Shown: positions 11,101-26,100 of the stretch, one piece after another
Position numbering within the stretch: the first letter of the stretch is position 1
Layout: each line of letters starts with the position of its first letter
Source: Rhizomys pruinosus
Taxonomy: Eukaryota > Chordata > Mammalia > Rodentia > Spalacidae
Assembly (NCBI GenBank): GCA_009823505.1
Contig: VZQC01006876.1
Location: 3,234,038 to 3,298,037, forward strand
DNA length: 64,000 nucleotides
Direction of reading: 5' to 3'
Position numbers and translations under genes: made by a program
Notes under the pieces: model-generated
What the model saw: only the letters and a program-made list of their open reading frames with translations
Databases searched by the model: none
Told to the model about the DNA's origin: nothing

Positions 11101-14100
11101 CTGCCCCCCTCCCTGTTTTTTTTTTTTTTTTTAGTCTAGGTTTGGGTTTTGTCACATTTAGGCTGGTCTTGGATGTGTAGGCTCAGGACATTCTTCCAGA
11201 TCAGCCTCCCAAATGGCTAGGACCACAGGCAAGTGACACATCCAGCCTTTAAAGTTTTTAAGTTTATTCTTTCCTGTGTGATGAAACCTTTTGCCACTAA
11301 TCATTCACTCATTCAGGTATTTTTTTTCCTGTTTACTTTTTATTTATGTATTTATGCTTTGTTTTTATTTCTTTTATTTTTGAGATAGGGTCTTTCTATG
11401 TAGTCCAGACCAGACTTGATCTTGTGATCCTCCTGCCTCAGCCTCCAGGATGATGGAATTGTAATGTGTTCCACCATGCCTGGCTTTCTGCTTGCATTTA
11501 TTATGAAGATCATAAACCATTATGGAAGGCAGAGTAGAGAGAGGAAGCAGTAGCAGCAATGATCTCAGAAGCAAATAGAAAACCTGCTTGCATGTTTTCA
11601 GATTCCCTTCAAATCATGGAATCTCTCTCTGTCTTTCTCATTCTAAGATAGGGTTTCCTATATTCTAGGCTGCCTCGAACTAGCTATGTAGCTGAGGGTG
11701 ACACTGTGCTCCTGAGCGTCTTGCCTCCACTTGCGAACATTTTGAGCCCTCATTCTTGAAGGTTTCTATGTCTTGGTACCAAGCCAGAAACCGAAAGCTC
11801 AAAAATTATGGTTCACGGTCTCAAGGATGAGGACAACAGTATACCCCCCAAATGCCAAATGACTGCCTTGTGACATCTATAATAAAATCTTGCTTAAGAG
11901 TGGGGAGAGGGTGCCACTCTGGTCCTGTGGAAGATCGCAGTTGACAGAGATTGAACTATACCTAGGGATCCTTGATGGTAGGCAAGATAACCTTTAAACC
12001 AAAGTAATTATGAAATGTCATATCCCCTGGTGTCTTCTAAGACAGTATGACAGTTATACAAGACAACAGCTCACAGTTTGTCATTTTCTGGAGTCACGTG
12101 AGTGTCGCTGTGTAAGAACCCTTGGTAGAACTAGGTGTGGTGGTACATGCCTTTAATCTCAGTCTGGCTATATAGTGGGGCTGCCTTAAGAACAAGCAAA
12201 CAAAAAAGCAAAGTAAAACAAAACAAAGGATACCTGGTAGAAAAAGTTTCTTCATCTCTAAATTCCAGACAGTGGCACCATCACAGGGACTTAGTTTTAC
12301 ATCATTTTCTAAGTAGACCCATTGATGAGGCATGCCTCTGATATGGAGGGGCTCTCAGCAAGCTAAAAGCTGTATGAGCTCTAATGCAGCTTTGCCCTTG
12401 GATTCTGTTTGGCCTTCTCCCTCTCCCTCACGTCCCCCACACATAGCTTGCGTTCTTCACTTACTCCAGGGAGACCCAGCTGAGGCCTCTGCTGATAAGG
12501 GAGCCACTCCCCCAGCAGCATGTTCAGGGGCAGACATACACCTCCTGCCAGGTTTCTGTCAGGTTTCTCTGATGTGTAACTGTGCACCCGCCCAAAACGA
12601 ACTGTGTGAGCTGGAGCTGGGTCATCTCTGCCGGTGCAGCACCGCTGTTTTAAAGCAGGGCAGGTTGCAGGACACAGGGTTCAAAGTCCCCGGTAATTTT
12701 CAGTAATCTGACTCTGAAATGGCTCCTCCCTCTGAAGCCTTGCCAAGGGCACTAGAACATGGATGTGGCTTAGAACAATTGCATTCTGTTCTCTCTGCCA
12801 TTCCAGCATGGACTGTTTGCTCTTGAATCCTCTGAGAGAGGACACAGGTGTTTTAGAAATTTATATTTACTCATGCAGAGGGAAGACGAAAATGCTGAAC
12901 TTGACTCAGGATGAAATTTGGCCCAGAATGGAACAATGTATTTGAGTCTTCCAGTGCAGCATTCTAAAATGTCAGACTCAAGTCATAAATCTAGCCACAT
13001 TTCATTTTTAAAGTGAACATAAACCTACCATCTTTTTTTAATTGGCTTATATAAGCATGGGGAAGGAGAGGGGGCATAATGTCTCACCTCTAGCTGAGGA
13101 GCTAGTGACAATTGATAGGTGAGACCGAGAGAGAGTCAGCTTTAAGAGTTGCTTTCTGATAGGCTGGCTGTATCCAATGGATAGCCCCACACCCAAGAAT
13201 ACATGGGTAACACAAACTGGACTTAATAGGTTAAAAAAAAAGGGGGGCACAAAGTTGGGTGGGTTTGGAAGGGAGCGAATTGGGGGGAGGAGGGGTAAAT
13301 ACAATCAAATACATTGTACGAAATCTCAAAGACCTAATAAAGATGAGAGAAACATTTGGATTAAAATATACTTTATATTTTCATCTTTTTTTTCTTTTTT
13401 TGAGATGGGGGCTTGTGACGGACTTTAGGCTGGCCTTGAGACCCTGTGCTTAAGCAGTCCTCCTGTCCAGGCTTCCTGGATGGCTGTATATTTTTCTTTA
13501 ATCGGAAACAGAGCTATGTGTGATATTTTAACTCCCGATGCTATAGAGAAGTGAGTGGGTTGCAGAGGAGGGGCAATAAAGGGTACACCGTCTTCTCTTT
13601 CCACAGTCAGAGATGGACTTGGTGGCTTGGGGCGTGGACTTGGCCTCTGTGGAGCAGCACATCAACAGCCACCGGAGCATCCACAATGCCATCGGGGACT
13701 ACCGCTGGCAGCTGGACAAAATCAAGGCCGACCTGGTACTTTTCATTCTAGAGTCTTCCGAAAGCACACAGAAAGATACATCTATCTTGGGCAAATTTGT
13801 CTGAGACATTAGACTGTTACTTCCTTTCCAAGAGACTGGAAATTTTAAAAAATTCCATCCTATAAAGGAGAAGTGAATCAGCTAGATTTATTGGACTTGG
13901 AGAAGGAATTGAATCAAACACCGAGTACATGCAGGCACTCTTGAGTGTACAGCTTGTACATTGGTATTTCGGGAGGTGGTTGGTTGAATGTTAGTGCAGA
14001 AGGTAAGGTATTACCTCTCAGAGGAAAAATGAAACTATCATGTAGTTTGTGTTGTTGGTGAGTCCTCTCCTGGGTGGAAATTAAACTGTACATCTCACGA

Positions 14101-17100
14101 CCCGGAGCTGGCACAGAAGAATGACAGCAGGAGATGTTATTAATCCAGTCTCAGCGCTCAGTGCCCCAGGGCTCTTCACGTGTAGTTACCAACCTTTACA
14201 CTTAGGCCAAAGCTTTTATCCCTGCTTTTTACTGCTTTTTTTTTTTTTAAAAAAAGATTTATTCATTTATTTGTATGAATTTTTGCCTGCATGTATGTGT
14301 GTACACATGTGCATGAAGTGCCTTCAGAAGCCAGAACCAGGACTGGAACTGGAGTTATAGATGGTTGTGAGCCACTGTGTGGGTGCTGGGAACTGAACCT
14401 GGGTCTTCAGCAGGAGCTGTCATTATTCTCAACAGCTGAGCCATTTTCCCAGCTCCTTCTTCCTGCTTTTTTTACTCCCGATCAACCTTCTTCCTCATTT
14501 TTCAAAGATCCAGGCGACCTAAATCATATTTTCAAGGTTTTAGGGGAAAAAAAAAAAACAACTTCAGTAAGCAAGACTTTAAGTGACAGTGGCCAAGCCT
14601 TTACTTTGTGGAGGAGACACAGCCAAACCAGGTAGGGGTCTTCAGACAAGGAGGAAAAGACTTTTGCCATGGGCAAAAGACTTCACAAAGCAGTTACCCT
14701 TTCTGCTGAGGTATCTGAGGCTAGTATCTTACAAGGAGGTTTAGGAGGGCGGTACTCTCCATAGAAATCCATAAGGGGATTAACTTACCTGTATTTTCTT
14801 CCTCCAGCGTGAAAAATCTGCAATCTACCAGTTGGAAGAAGAATATGAAAACCTGCTGGTAAGCACATTTCCTCTGAAGCCTCTGTTGTCAGTTCAGTTC
14901 AGTTCCTAGAGTAGTTAAGAGTCTCTGGGGGACAGCACACAGGCTCAGTGCCCACTTAAGAGCCTGCCACACATGGGTTCCTGCATGCATAGATGCTAAT
15001 TTTATTGCTGCTGCTGAATTTTTTTTGAAAATGAAGTTTGCCGGGCATGGTGGTGCACGCCTTTAATCCTTGCACTCAGGAGGCAGAGGCAGGCGGATTT
15101 TGGTGAGTTCAAGGCCAGCCTGGTCTACAGAGTGAATTCCAGGACAGCTGGGGCTACAAGGAGACCCTGTCTCGAAAAGACAAAAAAAAAAAAAAAAAAA
15201 AAAAAGAAAGAAAGAAGAAAATGAAGTTTGAAAGCTTTTTTTTTCCCCTTAAGACTGTGCTTTCAAATTAGCCATATGAATGACTCTTGTTAGTTGCATG
15301 TACAATGATAAAGTTTGGCTACTTGGTGATTGCAGCCTTTTGGAAGAAATCTAATTGTGCTTTCCTTACATGGGTTTGCCAAGCTGTCATCACCATTTCA
15401 TGACAGTCCTTGTGTCAGTTGCTGGATTCATATAAGCAGAGATCCTACTCCTCTACCTATTTGTGTCACCTCATTTTCCATATTTCCTTGCTGGCTGCAA
15501 AACACTTATTTATATAGACACTATATAGTCTCCCTATAGCCCCAGCTGGCCTCACTCCCTGAAGAGATCCACCTGCTTCTGCCTGCCAAGTGCTGGGATT
15601 AAAGGTGTGTGCCACCACATCTGGCTTTTAAAATAATGTGGCTATTGGTGACACAATAATTTTCCTGTTGGGCCTGGGATAAAACCAATGGCGCCTTGAA
15701 TTTCTATGGGAAGAAGACTACCTCAAACAAAGCTTGACTTATTTAAGAGGAAAAAAAGTTTATTTATTTGAGAGTTTAGTTCCCCCTTTATTGTCTAAAA
15801 CTATTAAAGCCAAACTCCATTATCTTTTAAAAAACGCATTTATTATTATCATTATGTTTGTGAATAATGTGTGTGGGACTCACATGCCATGGTGTGTGTA
15901 TGGCGGTCAGAGGACGGCGCTGTAGAGTCAGTTCCTTCCTTCCACCTTTGAGTGGGTTCTGAGGATTGCATGCAGGTCATCAGGTTTGTGTGGCAAGTGT
16001 TTTACCTGGTGAGCCATCCGGCTGGCCCTAAAAGTCATTATCTAATCAAGACCCTTCAGAGGCTGGGAAAGAAGCTCAACAGTAGAGAGCTTCCCTAGCA
16101 TGAGGGAGACCTTAAGTAACCCCAGTACCGGGATGAAAAAAAGGGAAAGACTTAGAAGTAGGCCATTTAAATCTGAAATCCCCATTGCCTCTCGTATATC
16201 ACAAATTTGGCCAGTTCCTTTCCCCTATGTGTGGTTGTCAGTAAATGCATTAGGTTAATAAGTTTTACTTATTCTTTTTTTTTTTTTTTTTTTAGTAAAG
16301 CTTCATATTTTATTTTATTTTATTTTATTTTTTCACATAAATTTATTTATTTATTTTTAACAAATCTAGACCCATGTTCCCGCTCATTCCCCCACCCCAC
16401 CAGAGCTCGTGCATTCTGCCAAACATGCTTTCCATCTCTTAGTCTTTCTCAATATTTTCCATGGGGAAGTTGACTGTTTTGAGCAGAAGTTCACTGTTTC
16501 AGTCAGTTCTTTGATGCAGTATTTTCTGTTGTTGTTGTTTCCAAAATGCATTATGCCCAACTGCTTTGTACAAAAGCTCAGGGGGCCCTACACAAGAAAT
16601 ACTTACAACTGGGTAATTGGCACTAGCATCCACAGATGAGTGATACCATGCATCGTTTGTTCTTAGGTAAATGAACCACATAGCTTTCTTTATCTGTGAA
16701 GTCTGCAGAATGAGAATGCTGTTCATTTGGACATTGCTGTCCTAATGCTGCTTTTGAACTTTGTCTGCAGAAAGCATCCTTTGAGAGGATGGATCACCTG
16801 CGCCAGCTGCAGAGCATCATCCAGGCCACGTCCCGGGAGATCATGTGGATCAATGACTGCGAAGAGGAGGAGCTGTTGTATGACTGGAGCGACAAGAACA
16901 CAGACATCGCCCAGAAGCAGGAGGCCTTCTCTGTAAGTTCCCCAGCATGACATCAGCCTGTTACCTTGGTGGCCTGGAACTCACTATGTAGACCAGGCTG
17001 ACCTTGATCTCACAGAGGTTCTCCTGCCTCTGCCTCCCAAGTGCTGGGATTAAAGGTGTGTGGCACTATGATCAGCATGCTATGGACTTTTTTAAGAGTT

Positions 17101-20100
17101 TTTTTATTGTTTTACATATTTTTTTTGTACAAGATTATGTTACAAATCGAATCCAGACTTGTGTCCCCTTCCCAACCCCCCATCCCACCAGATTCACCCT
17201 TTCAGTCAGTTCTTTGATGTAGTCCCCTCTGTTGTTGGTGTTGTTCTCTCCAACATGCATCACTTCCAACAAGAAATGTTTACAACTAGGTTATTGGCAC
17301 TAGCATCCACAGATGAGGGATACCATTCATCATTTGTTTTTCTGGGACTGTGTTACTTCACTTAACATAATATTTTCCAGTTCCATCCATTTACCTGCAA
17401 AGTTCATGATGTCGTCTTTTTTTACTGCTGCATAGAACTCCATTGTGTAGATGTACCACATTTTCTCTATCCACTCGTCAGCTGAGGTGTATTTGGGTTG
17501 GTTCCAGCTTTTTGCTATTGTGAACAGAGCTGCAATAAACATAAGCATGCTATGTACTTTTTAAGAGACAGGGTTTCTTTGTTACCTAGGAAGGTCCCTA
17601 CCACTTGGGATTCAAGCAATCTTACCTCATCTTCCCAAGTAGCTGAGACCACAGGGAAGTGCTACCCCAAACACCCCATCCCCATGTACCTTGTTTAATA
17701 TTCATTAGCCAGTGAAGAATGAGTTCATCCATATAACTTAGAGTTTGGGTGGCACTGTAATATGGTGGATTAAAACCTGGAATTAGGAATTAGAATGGAT
17801 TTAGCAACCTGTGATTTGAAAATATGAAATCCCTAAATGCTGTGTCTGATACTTTTTGAGTGCCAGTGTGGAACCAGGTGGAAAGTTCTGTCCCTGACTT
17901 CACATGACAGCTGGCAATCAAACTACAGGTGCACTAAAATTACTGTATAAATTTACCTTTAGGCTCTGTAGACAGGAAACATAACTGAATTTTGTGTCTA
18001 GACTTGGGTCCTATCTCCAGAATATATCATTATGAATATGCAAATATTCTACAATAGTACACCCCAAATTTGAAACGCTTGTGGTCCCAGGCATTTTGGG
18101 AAAGGGATATTCAACAGGTGCTGGTACCTGTGGCATACTCTACCTGTATGATCTTGGTCAGGCCATGCCACCAGTATGGCTTCAGCCACTTACTGTCCTG
18201 TCATAAGTATGCTTTCCAGCCTTGAAAATGCTGTGATTCCTGAGGAACACCCACCCCCAAATCTTTGGCATTGATTTTTTCCAAAATGTAGTTTTGTGTA
18301 CACCTGCCTACTTAATCATGACTTTCTTTAAAGGATCTGGTTTCTTCTTTCACAGATACGCATGAGTCAACTGGAAGTCAAGGAGAAAGAGCTTAATAAG
18401 CTTAAACAAGAAAGTGACCAACTTGTCCTCAATCAGCATCCAGCCTCAGACAAAATCGAGGTAGACTTTGTGGGACTTATATTTTCCTCAGGGAAAAAGA
18501 GAAGCTTTAATAAAGGAAGTCTTTGTGAGTGAATGAGTCTAATCCATTATAAAGCTGTGGCAACTTTATTTTCTATTTTAGGATCTGCATCCTAGGCCAG
18601 GGGTTGGAACTCACTTTCTGGACAATGCAGATAATAAATATTTCAGACTTGAATGCCAGATGGTCTCTGTCACAATTACTATGGCTGTGTTCCAATAAAA
18701 CTTTATTTATAACTAAAAGTAGTGGGCTGCCCTTGCCAGAGACTGCAGTCTGTGGGCTGGGCTCAAGGCTGATATTGGTGGTAGTGCTGATACGGCCATG
18801 CTAGTTGTTAAATTGAAACGTTCATGTTATGTGGGAGGGGCCTCTGAAGACCTCTGTCTCAGTGCTTCACATTCTCTGTGATCTAGGAGCTGTCCAGGAA
18901 CAGGCTCATTGTAGTGTTCTCCCCAGTCTATTCTGGTTGGTCACTACCCACTCAGTCTAGCTAGACCTACTTTGATTAATACTTCTAATGGTATTTGCAA
19001 AAACTGATGGTACCAAGAGGTCCCTGGTAGAAAATTCTGTTTCGAGTTATTACACAAAAGTTTGCTTGGCTTGGAATAAAATAAAAAAGTATCTTAGTTT
19101 TCACTGGGGTCATGGGTCTGTGCAGGAGACACACATTGTGTCTCCAAGTAGGGATGAGACAGTTCATGCTTTCTTGTTTCAGGCATACATGGACACTCTC
19201 CAGACCCAATGGAGTTGGATTCTGCAGATTACCAAGTGCATTGATGTCCATCTCAAAGAAAATGCTGCCTACTTTCAGGTTCATACACTTACTGTTATCT
19301 TTTATCTTAATTAAAAAAATATTTTAAAAAATTTTTATTATTTCTTATTTTATGTGTATGAGTGTATTGCTTACATTATGTCAGTGTACCCATGTTGTGC
19401 AATGCCCTCAGAAGTCAGAAGAGGGCATCAGATGCCCTGGAACTGGAGTTATGGAGGGCTCATTAGCGGATATGTGAGTGCTGGGAACTGAACCTGGGTC
19501 CCCTGCAAGAGCAACCAGTGCTCCTAACCACTGAGCTATCTATCTCTTCAGCCTCCAAGTATATTTTTATTTTATTTTGTTTTATCTTTATTATTATTAT
19601 ATTATTATTATTATTATTATTATTGGTCTTTTTGAGACAGGGTCTCCCTGTAGCTCCAGGTTATCCTGGAACTCGCTTTGTAGACCAGGCTGGCCTTCAA
19701 CTCACAGAGATCCACCTACCTCTGCCTCCCAAGTGCTAGGATTAAAGGCGTGTGCCACCACGCCCGGCCCAAGTATATTTTTAAAGCACTGAAAACAACT
19801 TTGAAAATATTGCAAAACCCCTATTTATTGGTTTTAGTTTAGAGGAACATAGATTTGTAACCAAATTACCAGTCACTCAGCTCCTGCTACTGTGAATGTT
19901 CTCTGCTCTAATCTTTTCCTTTAACCACTTACTAGAAGCTTAAGGGCAATGGCTCTTGAAAAACAACTACTAAATGCTTGTGTTGGTGTGTTGGTTAGCT
20001 CTTTGTTACTATAGCAAAATGATGTCAATAATTAATCCTAGCACTTGGGAGGCAGAGGCAGGTGGATCTTTGTGAGTTCAAGACCAGCCTGGTCTACATA

Positions 20101-23100
20101 GTGAGTTCCAGGACAGCCAGAGCTACAGGGAGACCCTGTCTCAAAAAGACAAAAAAAAAAGGAAAGGTCTATTTGGCTAATATTTTGGAGGCATCGGCTG
20201 TGATTCATAGGCCCCATTGTTTTAGCCTGTGGTGAGGCAGCACCTCATACTGAGGAATGCAAGAGAGAACAAGTAGCCAGGGAGCAAAGGGCAGAAGAGG
20301 AAGGGGCCTGGGTCCCACTATGCCCTTTAAGGACATACTCCCAATCTAAAGACCACCCCTGAGGCCCCTTCTAAAGGTTTCACCACCCCCCATAGTGTCA
20401 CTTTGGGAACCAAGTCTTTAACATACAAGTCCTTGGGTAATGTTCAAGATCAATCTGTGGCAACGGTAGTGCAAATTAAATCACTGTTCATTGATTAGGA
20501 TTGCTCTCATCCCTAACAGTTTTTCGAGGAGGCCCAGTCAACTGAAGCCTACCTGAAGGGCTTGCAGGACTCCATCAGGAAGAAGTACCCCTGTGACAAA
20601 AACATGCCCCTGCAGCACCTGTTGGAGCAGATCAAGGAGTTGGAGGTACCCTGCTAGACCCAGACCCTGGTAGCTACACCCAGGCCGATCCCATTTGCCG
20701 CAGTTGCATTTTGGACTGTGATTGGTGTACAGCACATACCCAAAGCCCACACTGCAATTTCTTCATCTTTCAGTGGCTTCTTCCTATGCTCAGCTACTTA
20801 GGGGATGACTTTTGTCTCCGTCATTGAAAACAAGAACCGAGACAGTAGGAATGATATACCTTGACATCCCCTTTGGGAAAGCACATCTCATCTTTATCCA
20901 TGTGGCCCTGTCAACAGGATATTCTTTCCTGCCCACTTAATTCAACTGGTTTCTTACAAAGTTTCTTATCTCCCATCATGATGAATTTGTAGCTTATTGT
21001 AACTGATGCAACTAGAGCAGTGTTTAATTTGGATGTTATGGTAGCTTCATCAGTGGCATCTGGAGATGTCCTCTAAAATTCAGAAGACTTCTTGTATTAA
21101 AGGCAGATTTTATTTGCAATTGCAGAAAGAACGGGAGAAAATCCTTGAATACAAGCGGCAGGTGCAGAACTTGGTAAACAAATCCAAGAAGATTGTGCAG
21201 CTGAAACCACGGAACCCAGACTACAGGAGCAATAAGCCCATTATTCTCAGGGCTCTCTGTGACTACAAACAAGACCAGGTGTGTGCTCTGGTATTCAAAG
21301 CATGCCAACGTATCCCCTTTCTTTACATGAAGATTTTGTCAATCAAGAGAAAAAAATTTGATCTTGGTTTCAGTGAGCACCATTGTCACGTCTTTTTATT
21401 AGTAAAACAATAACCAATCAAACAAATGCATCAACTCTGCTGAATCATTGGAAATTGTCAAGAGTTAGGATTACAGTTAGTTACTTTGATCCTGGAGAAG
21501 GAAGGCAGAGCTTGACGCTATGGTGAGCATGCACTCTCTTACTGAGCTACCACCTAGCCTAGACAGTAGTTGTTTTGAGGACTTAAAAAAAGTATTCCTG
21601 GTGCTAGGTGTGGTGGTGCATGCCTTTAATCCTAGCACTTGGGAGGCAGAGGTAGGTGGATCTCTGTGAGTTCAAGGCCTGCCTGATGTACATAGTGAGC
21701 TCCAGGCCAGCTGGGACTAAAGGGAGACCCTGTGTCAAAAAGACAAAAAACCAAAACAAAACAAAACAAAAAATTCTGGCCAACATGGTGGTTCATGCCT
21801 TTAATCCCAGCTCTCTGGAGGCAGAAGCTGTTGGATCTCTGTGAATTCAAGGCCAGCCTGGTCTATGGGGCAAGTTCTCAGCCAGCTGGGGCTACAAGGA
21901 GACCCTATCTCAAAAAGACAAAAAATAATTCTTTCTAAGCCTTATTACTGCTTTCTTTTTGTGCCTGAGGCTTATTTATGATTACTCTCAACTTTAAGTT
22001 TCTGACAAAATAAATGAGAAATGACACCATTACAGCGCCTGTGAAGGGAATCTCTTGCAGCACTTTGGCAGTTCTTGAGGCTCTGGTAAACACAGATTCA
22101 TAGAAAGATGAACTTATTTATATAATTCCCACAATTCTACTTTCTCATTATCAAATTATGAAGTATTTAAGAAACACCATGTGATTACCTGAATAGATAA
22201 GCCTTATGAAACATTGGAGTCTGTTCTACTATATGGAATGTTCCAAGAACTTGTTTGGTGAGAAAGAAGTACATTGGGCTGGGTGTGGTTGTGCACACCT
22301 GTGATACCAGCACTTGGGAGACTGAGACAGAAGTGCTTCGAGTTCAAGCTTAGTCTAGGGTATAGAGTGAGATCCTGTCTCAAAAAACAAAGCAAAAACA
22401 GACAGCAACAACAGAAAAAGGAGGAAAGAGAAGTAGATTGGATTGAACTATAGGGTAAAAGTCAGGCTCCTTGTATTTAGTCACTTGACATATTTGTTTT
22501 AATAGGTAGTTTTTGTTTTTCTTCTGTGATGCTAGGGATCAGGGCCTCACACGTACGAGGCAAGTACTTTGTCATTAAGCTATAGCCCTAGCCATTTTAA
22601 GTGTGTGTGTGTGTGTTGTGTTGGAATTAATTGATAATCAATTAATTAATTAATTAACTAATGGTAATGGGCATTGAATCCTGGATTGTACACATGATAA
22701 ATATTCTACCACTAAGCTATATACCCAGGTCTTTTTGTAATTATTATTATTATTATTATTATCATTGTTTTAATTATATTTTCACTTTTCAAGGCAGGGT
22801 TTCCCTGTAGCCCCCCCAGCTAGCCTGGAACTCTCTATGTAGACCAGGCTGGCCTAGATCTCAGAGATTCACTTGCTTCTGTCTCCCAAGTGCTAGGATC
22901 AAAGGTGTGTCCCACCTTGCCTGGCTGTACTTATTATTTTGAGACATGATCATACTAAAGTGACCGGGCTTCCCTTCATTTCACTCATAGCTCAGGCAGT
23001 CCTTAAATTTGTAATTCTCCTCTCTCAGCCACTAGGCCTGGCGGAGTTAATTTATAAATGAAGGTATTTAGATGCTGGAGTTAATTTAGAAAGTTGTTTT

Positions 23101-26100
23101 TCTAAGGACTGATGGCCAGGATGTTCTTATTTTTAAATGTTAAGAGCAAATGAGCGAGGCAAATCACCCTTCCCATAGTAAAGTCTAATATATTAAGCAT
23201 GAACTTTAAAAAAAAAAAAGAAGATAAGGAGGTGAAGATTTGTTTTGCAAAAGGATTTCTCACATTCCCCAGGTGATCACTGAATCACACTTTCTCTTAT
23301 TCACTTACAATGTATTGTAACATACCTCACTTTGCAGGCACACCTTTTAAGGCTCACGTGTTATTTAACATCATTATTGTTTGGGAGTAGAATGCTGAGC
23401 TTTGTTTGATGTGGGGAAGAACTGGAGTGCCAACAGTTTGTACGTTTCCATTTTTTTCTTATCTTTAATCTTTGTGTGCAGAAAATTGTACACAAAGGGG
23501 ACGAATGCATCCTGAAGGACAACAAAGAGCGAAGCAAGTGGTATGTGACAGGCCCTGGAGGGGTTGACATGCTGGTACCTTCTGTGGGGCTCATCATCCC
23601 TCCGCCAAACCCATTGGCCGTGGACCTTTCTTGCAAGTGAGTTTCCGAAGCCCTCAGTAGCCACCGCACTGACAAGGTCGGGGTGGAGCGCTTGCCCTTA
23701 ACTACGAAGCTCAAAACAGCATTTTCTTACTGAGCCTGCGTCCCAGAAAAAGACCTTCATGAAGGTCATGTTTACTTTGTTTTGCAATTTTTTTCAGAAC
23801 AGAGTATGCACTCTTTATTTTTATTTTTATTTTATGTGTATGAGTATATTGCCTGCATGTATGAAAGTATACTGGTGTCCTGTGATGCCCTTGGAGGTTG
23901 GAAGAGGGCATTGGATCCCCTGGAACTGGAGTTACAGATAGTTGTTAACCACCATGTGGGTGCTAGGAATTGACCCCAGGTCCTCTGCAAGAGCAGCCAG
24001 GGCTCTTAACCACTTAGCCATCTTTCCAGTGGCAATTTTATGTTAAAGACACTGGTTTTTGGGTAATGAGAGCATCTAACCATGTAGGAGAGCCGGAGGC
24101 CAGCATGAAATAATAGCTACTTGGAGCTGGAGAGATGGCCTAGTGGTTAAGAGTGCCGACTGCTCTTACAGAGGACCCAGGTTCGATCCTCAGCACCCAC
24201 ATGACGGCTGAGAACCGTCTGTAACTCCAATTCCAGGAGAACTCCAGTTCCAGGGGAATCCGACACCCTCTTCTGACCTCCGCGGCATTGCACGACACGG
24301 GTGCACAAACCTACATGCAGACAGTACATTCATACACATAAATAAAATATTTAAAAAAAGATTATAAAAAAAAAGAAATAATAGCTACCACACACTTTGA
24401 AGCTGTCATTTTGAAGTTCTTTCCTTCTTAGCAAATTGGTCGCCTTTGCATATAACCCCAAATATAAACTATCCTCATATCAGTACTTTCCATCAGTATG
24501 CAGAACATTCATTTTATAGACTGTCCACAGCAGATTCTTTCAACTGTTTTAGTGTGGAATTCTTGAACCCCACATAGAGTAGAGAGAGCCAGGCAGGACA
24601 TCCCACATCCCCGGTCCAGGTTTCAAGGATCATTAGCACCTAAGCACATGCCAGCCAAAACATCAGTGACAGTCAACATGACAGAAAATGATGTTGCCCT
24701 CTTCAGCCAAAAGGATTAGAATGATATCTATTACCATAGATGAAATTGATAATGTACTTTTGGGAAGCATATCAGTCCAAAACCATTGAAATATTGACAG
24801 CTTTGAAAATAACACATATACCTATCACTTCATAAGGTTGTGTTCTAGATTTCTGTGCAAAGGCCTCCAGGTTTCCTGTGTAGGTCAAAGTGTTTTCTCT
24901 TTCTGTTTTACAGAATTGAGCAATACTACGAAGCCATCTTGGCTCTGTGGAACCAGCTCTACATCAACATGAAGAGCCTGGTGTCTTGGCACTACTGCAT
25001 GATTGACATTGAGAAGATCAGAGCTATGACTATCGCCAAGGTGTGTCTTCAGCAGCACATGGGCTGCTCCGCACAGGCAAACCTCATCAGCAGATGGTGA
25101 TTTTGTGTCTCATCACAGGACGCCTCTCAGCGTTCCGCAGAGGACTGGTTTAGTCAGTACTGCACAGGTGCAGGATGGGGCGGAGCTCAGTGGTAGACAG
25201 CTTGCTTACCTTGTACAAGGCCCAGGATTCCATTGCTAACACCACAAAACCAACCCAACCAGGAGGGATTAGTGCATGGCTGGTTATGAGACAAATGGAA
25301 ACATCCACTGAAGTGACTTGACAAGCCAGAAATACTTATGGAAAAGGCAGCATGGGCTTGTGATAGCCTGGATCCTTGTCTCTTAAGAGATAATGGGACA
25401 TGGCAGAAGAAAAAGTCAGGAAGGAATTATTGGAAGAGCTGTGAAAGCCTTCCTATAAATCAGAGGTCCTTAAGGAGTGGTGGGGAGAATTTTGGCTAGG
25501 CAGCCCTTTAGTGGAGCCATAAAGTGAGGAGAGGGAAACAGGGTGGGTGTAGTTTAAGTTCCCGTGAGCACCCTCCCCACACACATACTTTATCTTCATA
25601 GTTAGAGCTGTGCTGCATTTTATTTTATATTTGAGATTTCTAAGTAATATTTTGTTTGAAGAAAAACATTCTATGAGGGGGAAAAATGCATTGGCAATTT
25701 ACTGCTGTGGCCCTTAGGGACACCAACAAGGCCCTGTAATACCCTTTATGCTAGTCGGCTTATTCGTGTGGCCTTGTCCTCTGTCTAGTAGTGGTGGGAG
25801 TTGTTTTCCAGTGTGTTCTTCTTGCATGGAGGCGAGGGCCGTTCCCGTTGCCCTGCTCACGGTGCCTGATTCACTTCCAGCTGAAAACCATGAGGCAGGA
25901 AGATTACATGAAGACCATCTCTGACCTTGAGTTGCATTACCAAGAGTTCATCCGAAACAGTCAAGGCTCAGAGATGTTTGGAGATGATGACAAGCGGAGG
26001 ATGCAGTCTCAGTTCTCCGATGCCCAGAAGCATTACCAGACTCTGGTCATCCAGCTCCCTGGTCACCCTCAGCACCAGACAGGTCAGCCTGGAACATCCT

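Noticed and set aside
23361..23714. 117-codon frame on the minus strand over exon 12
   Set aside because: Shadow of the conserved sense exon; no similarity of its own.
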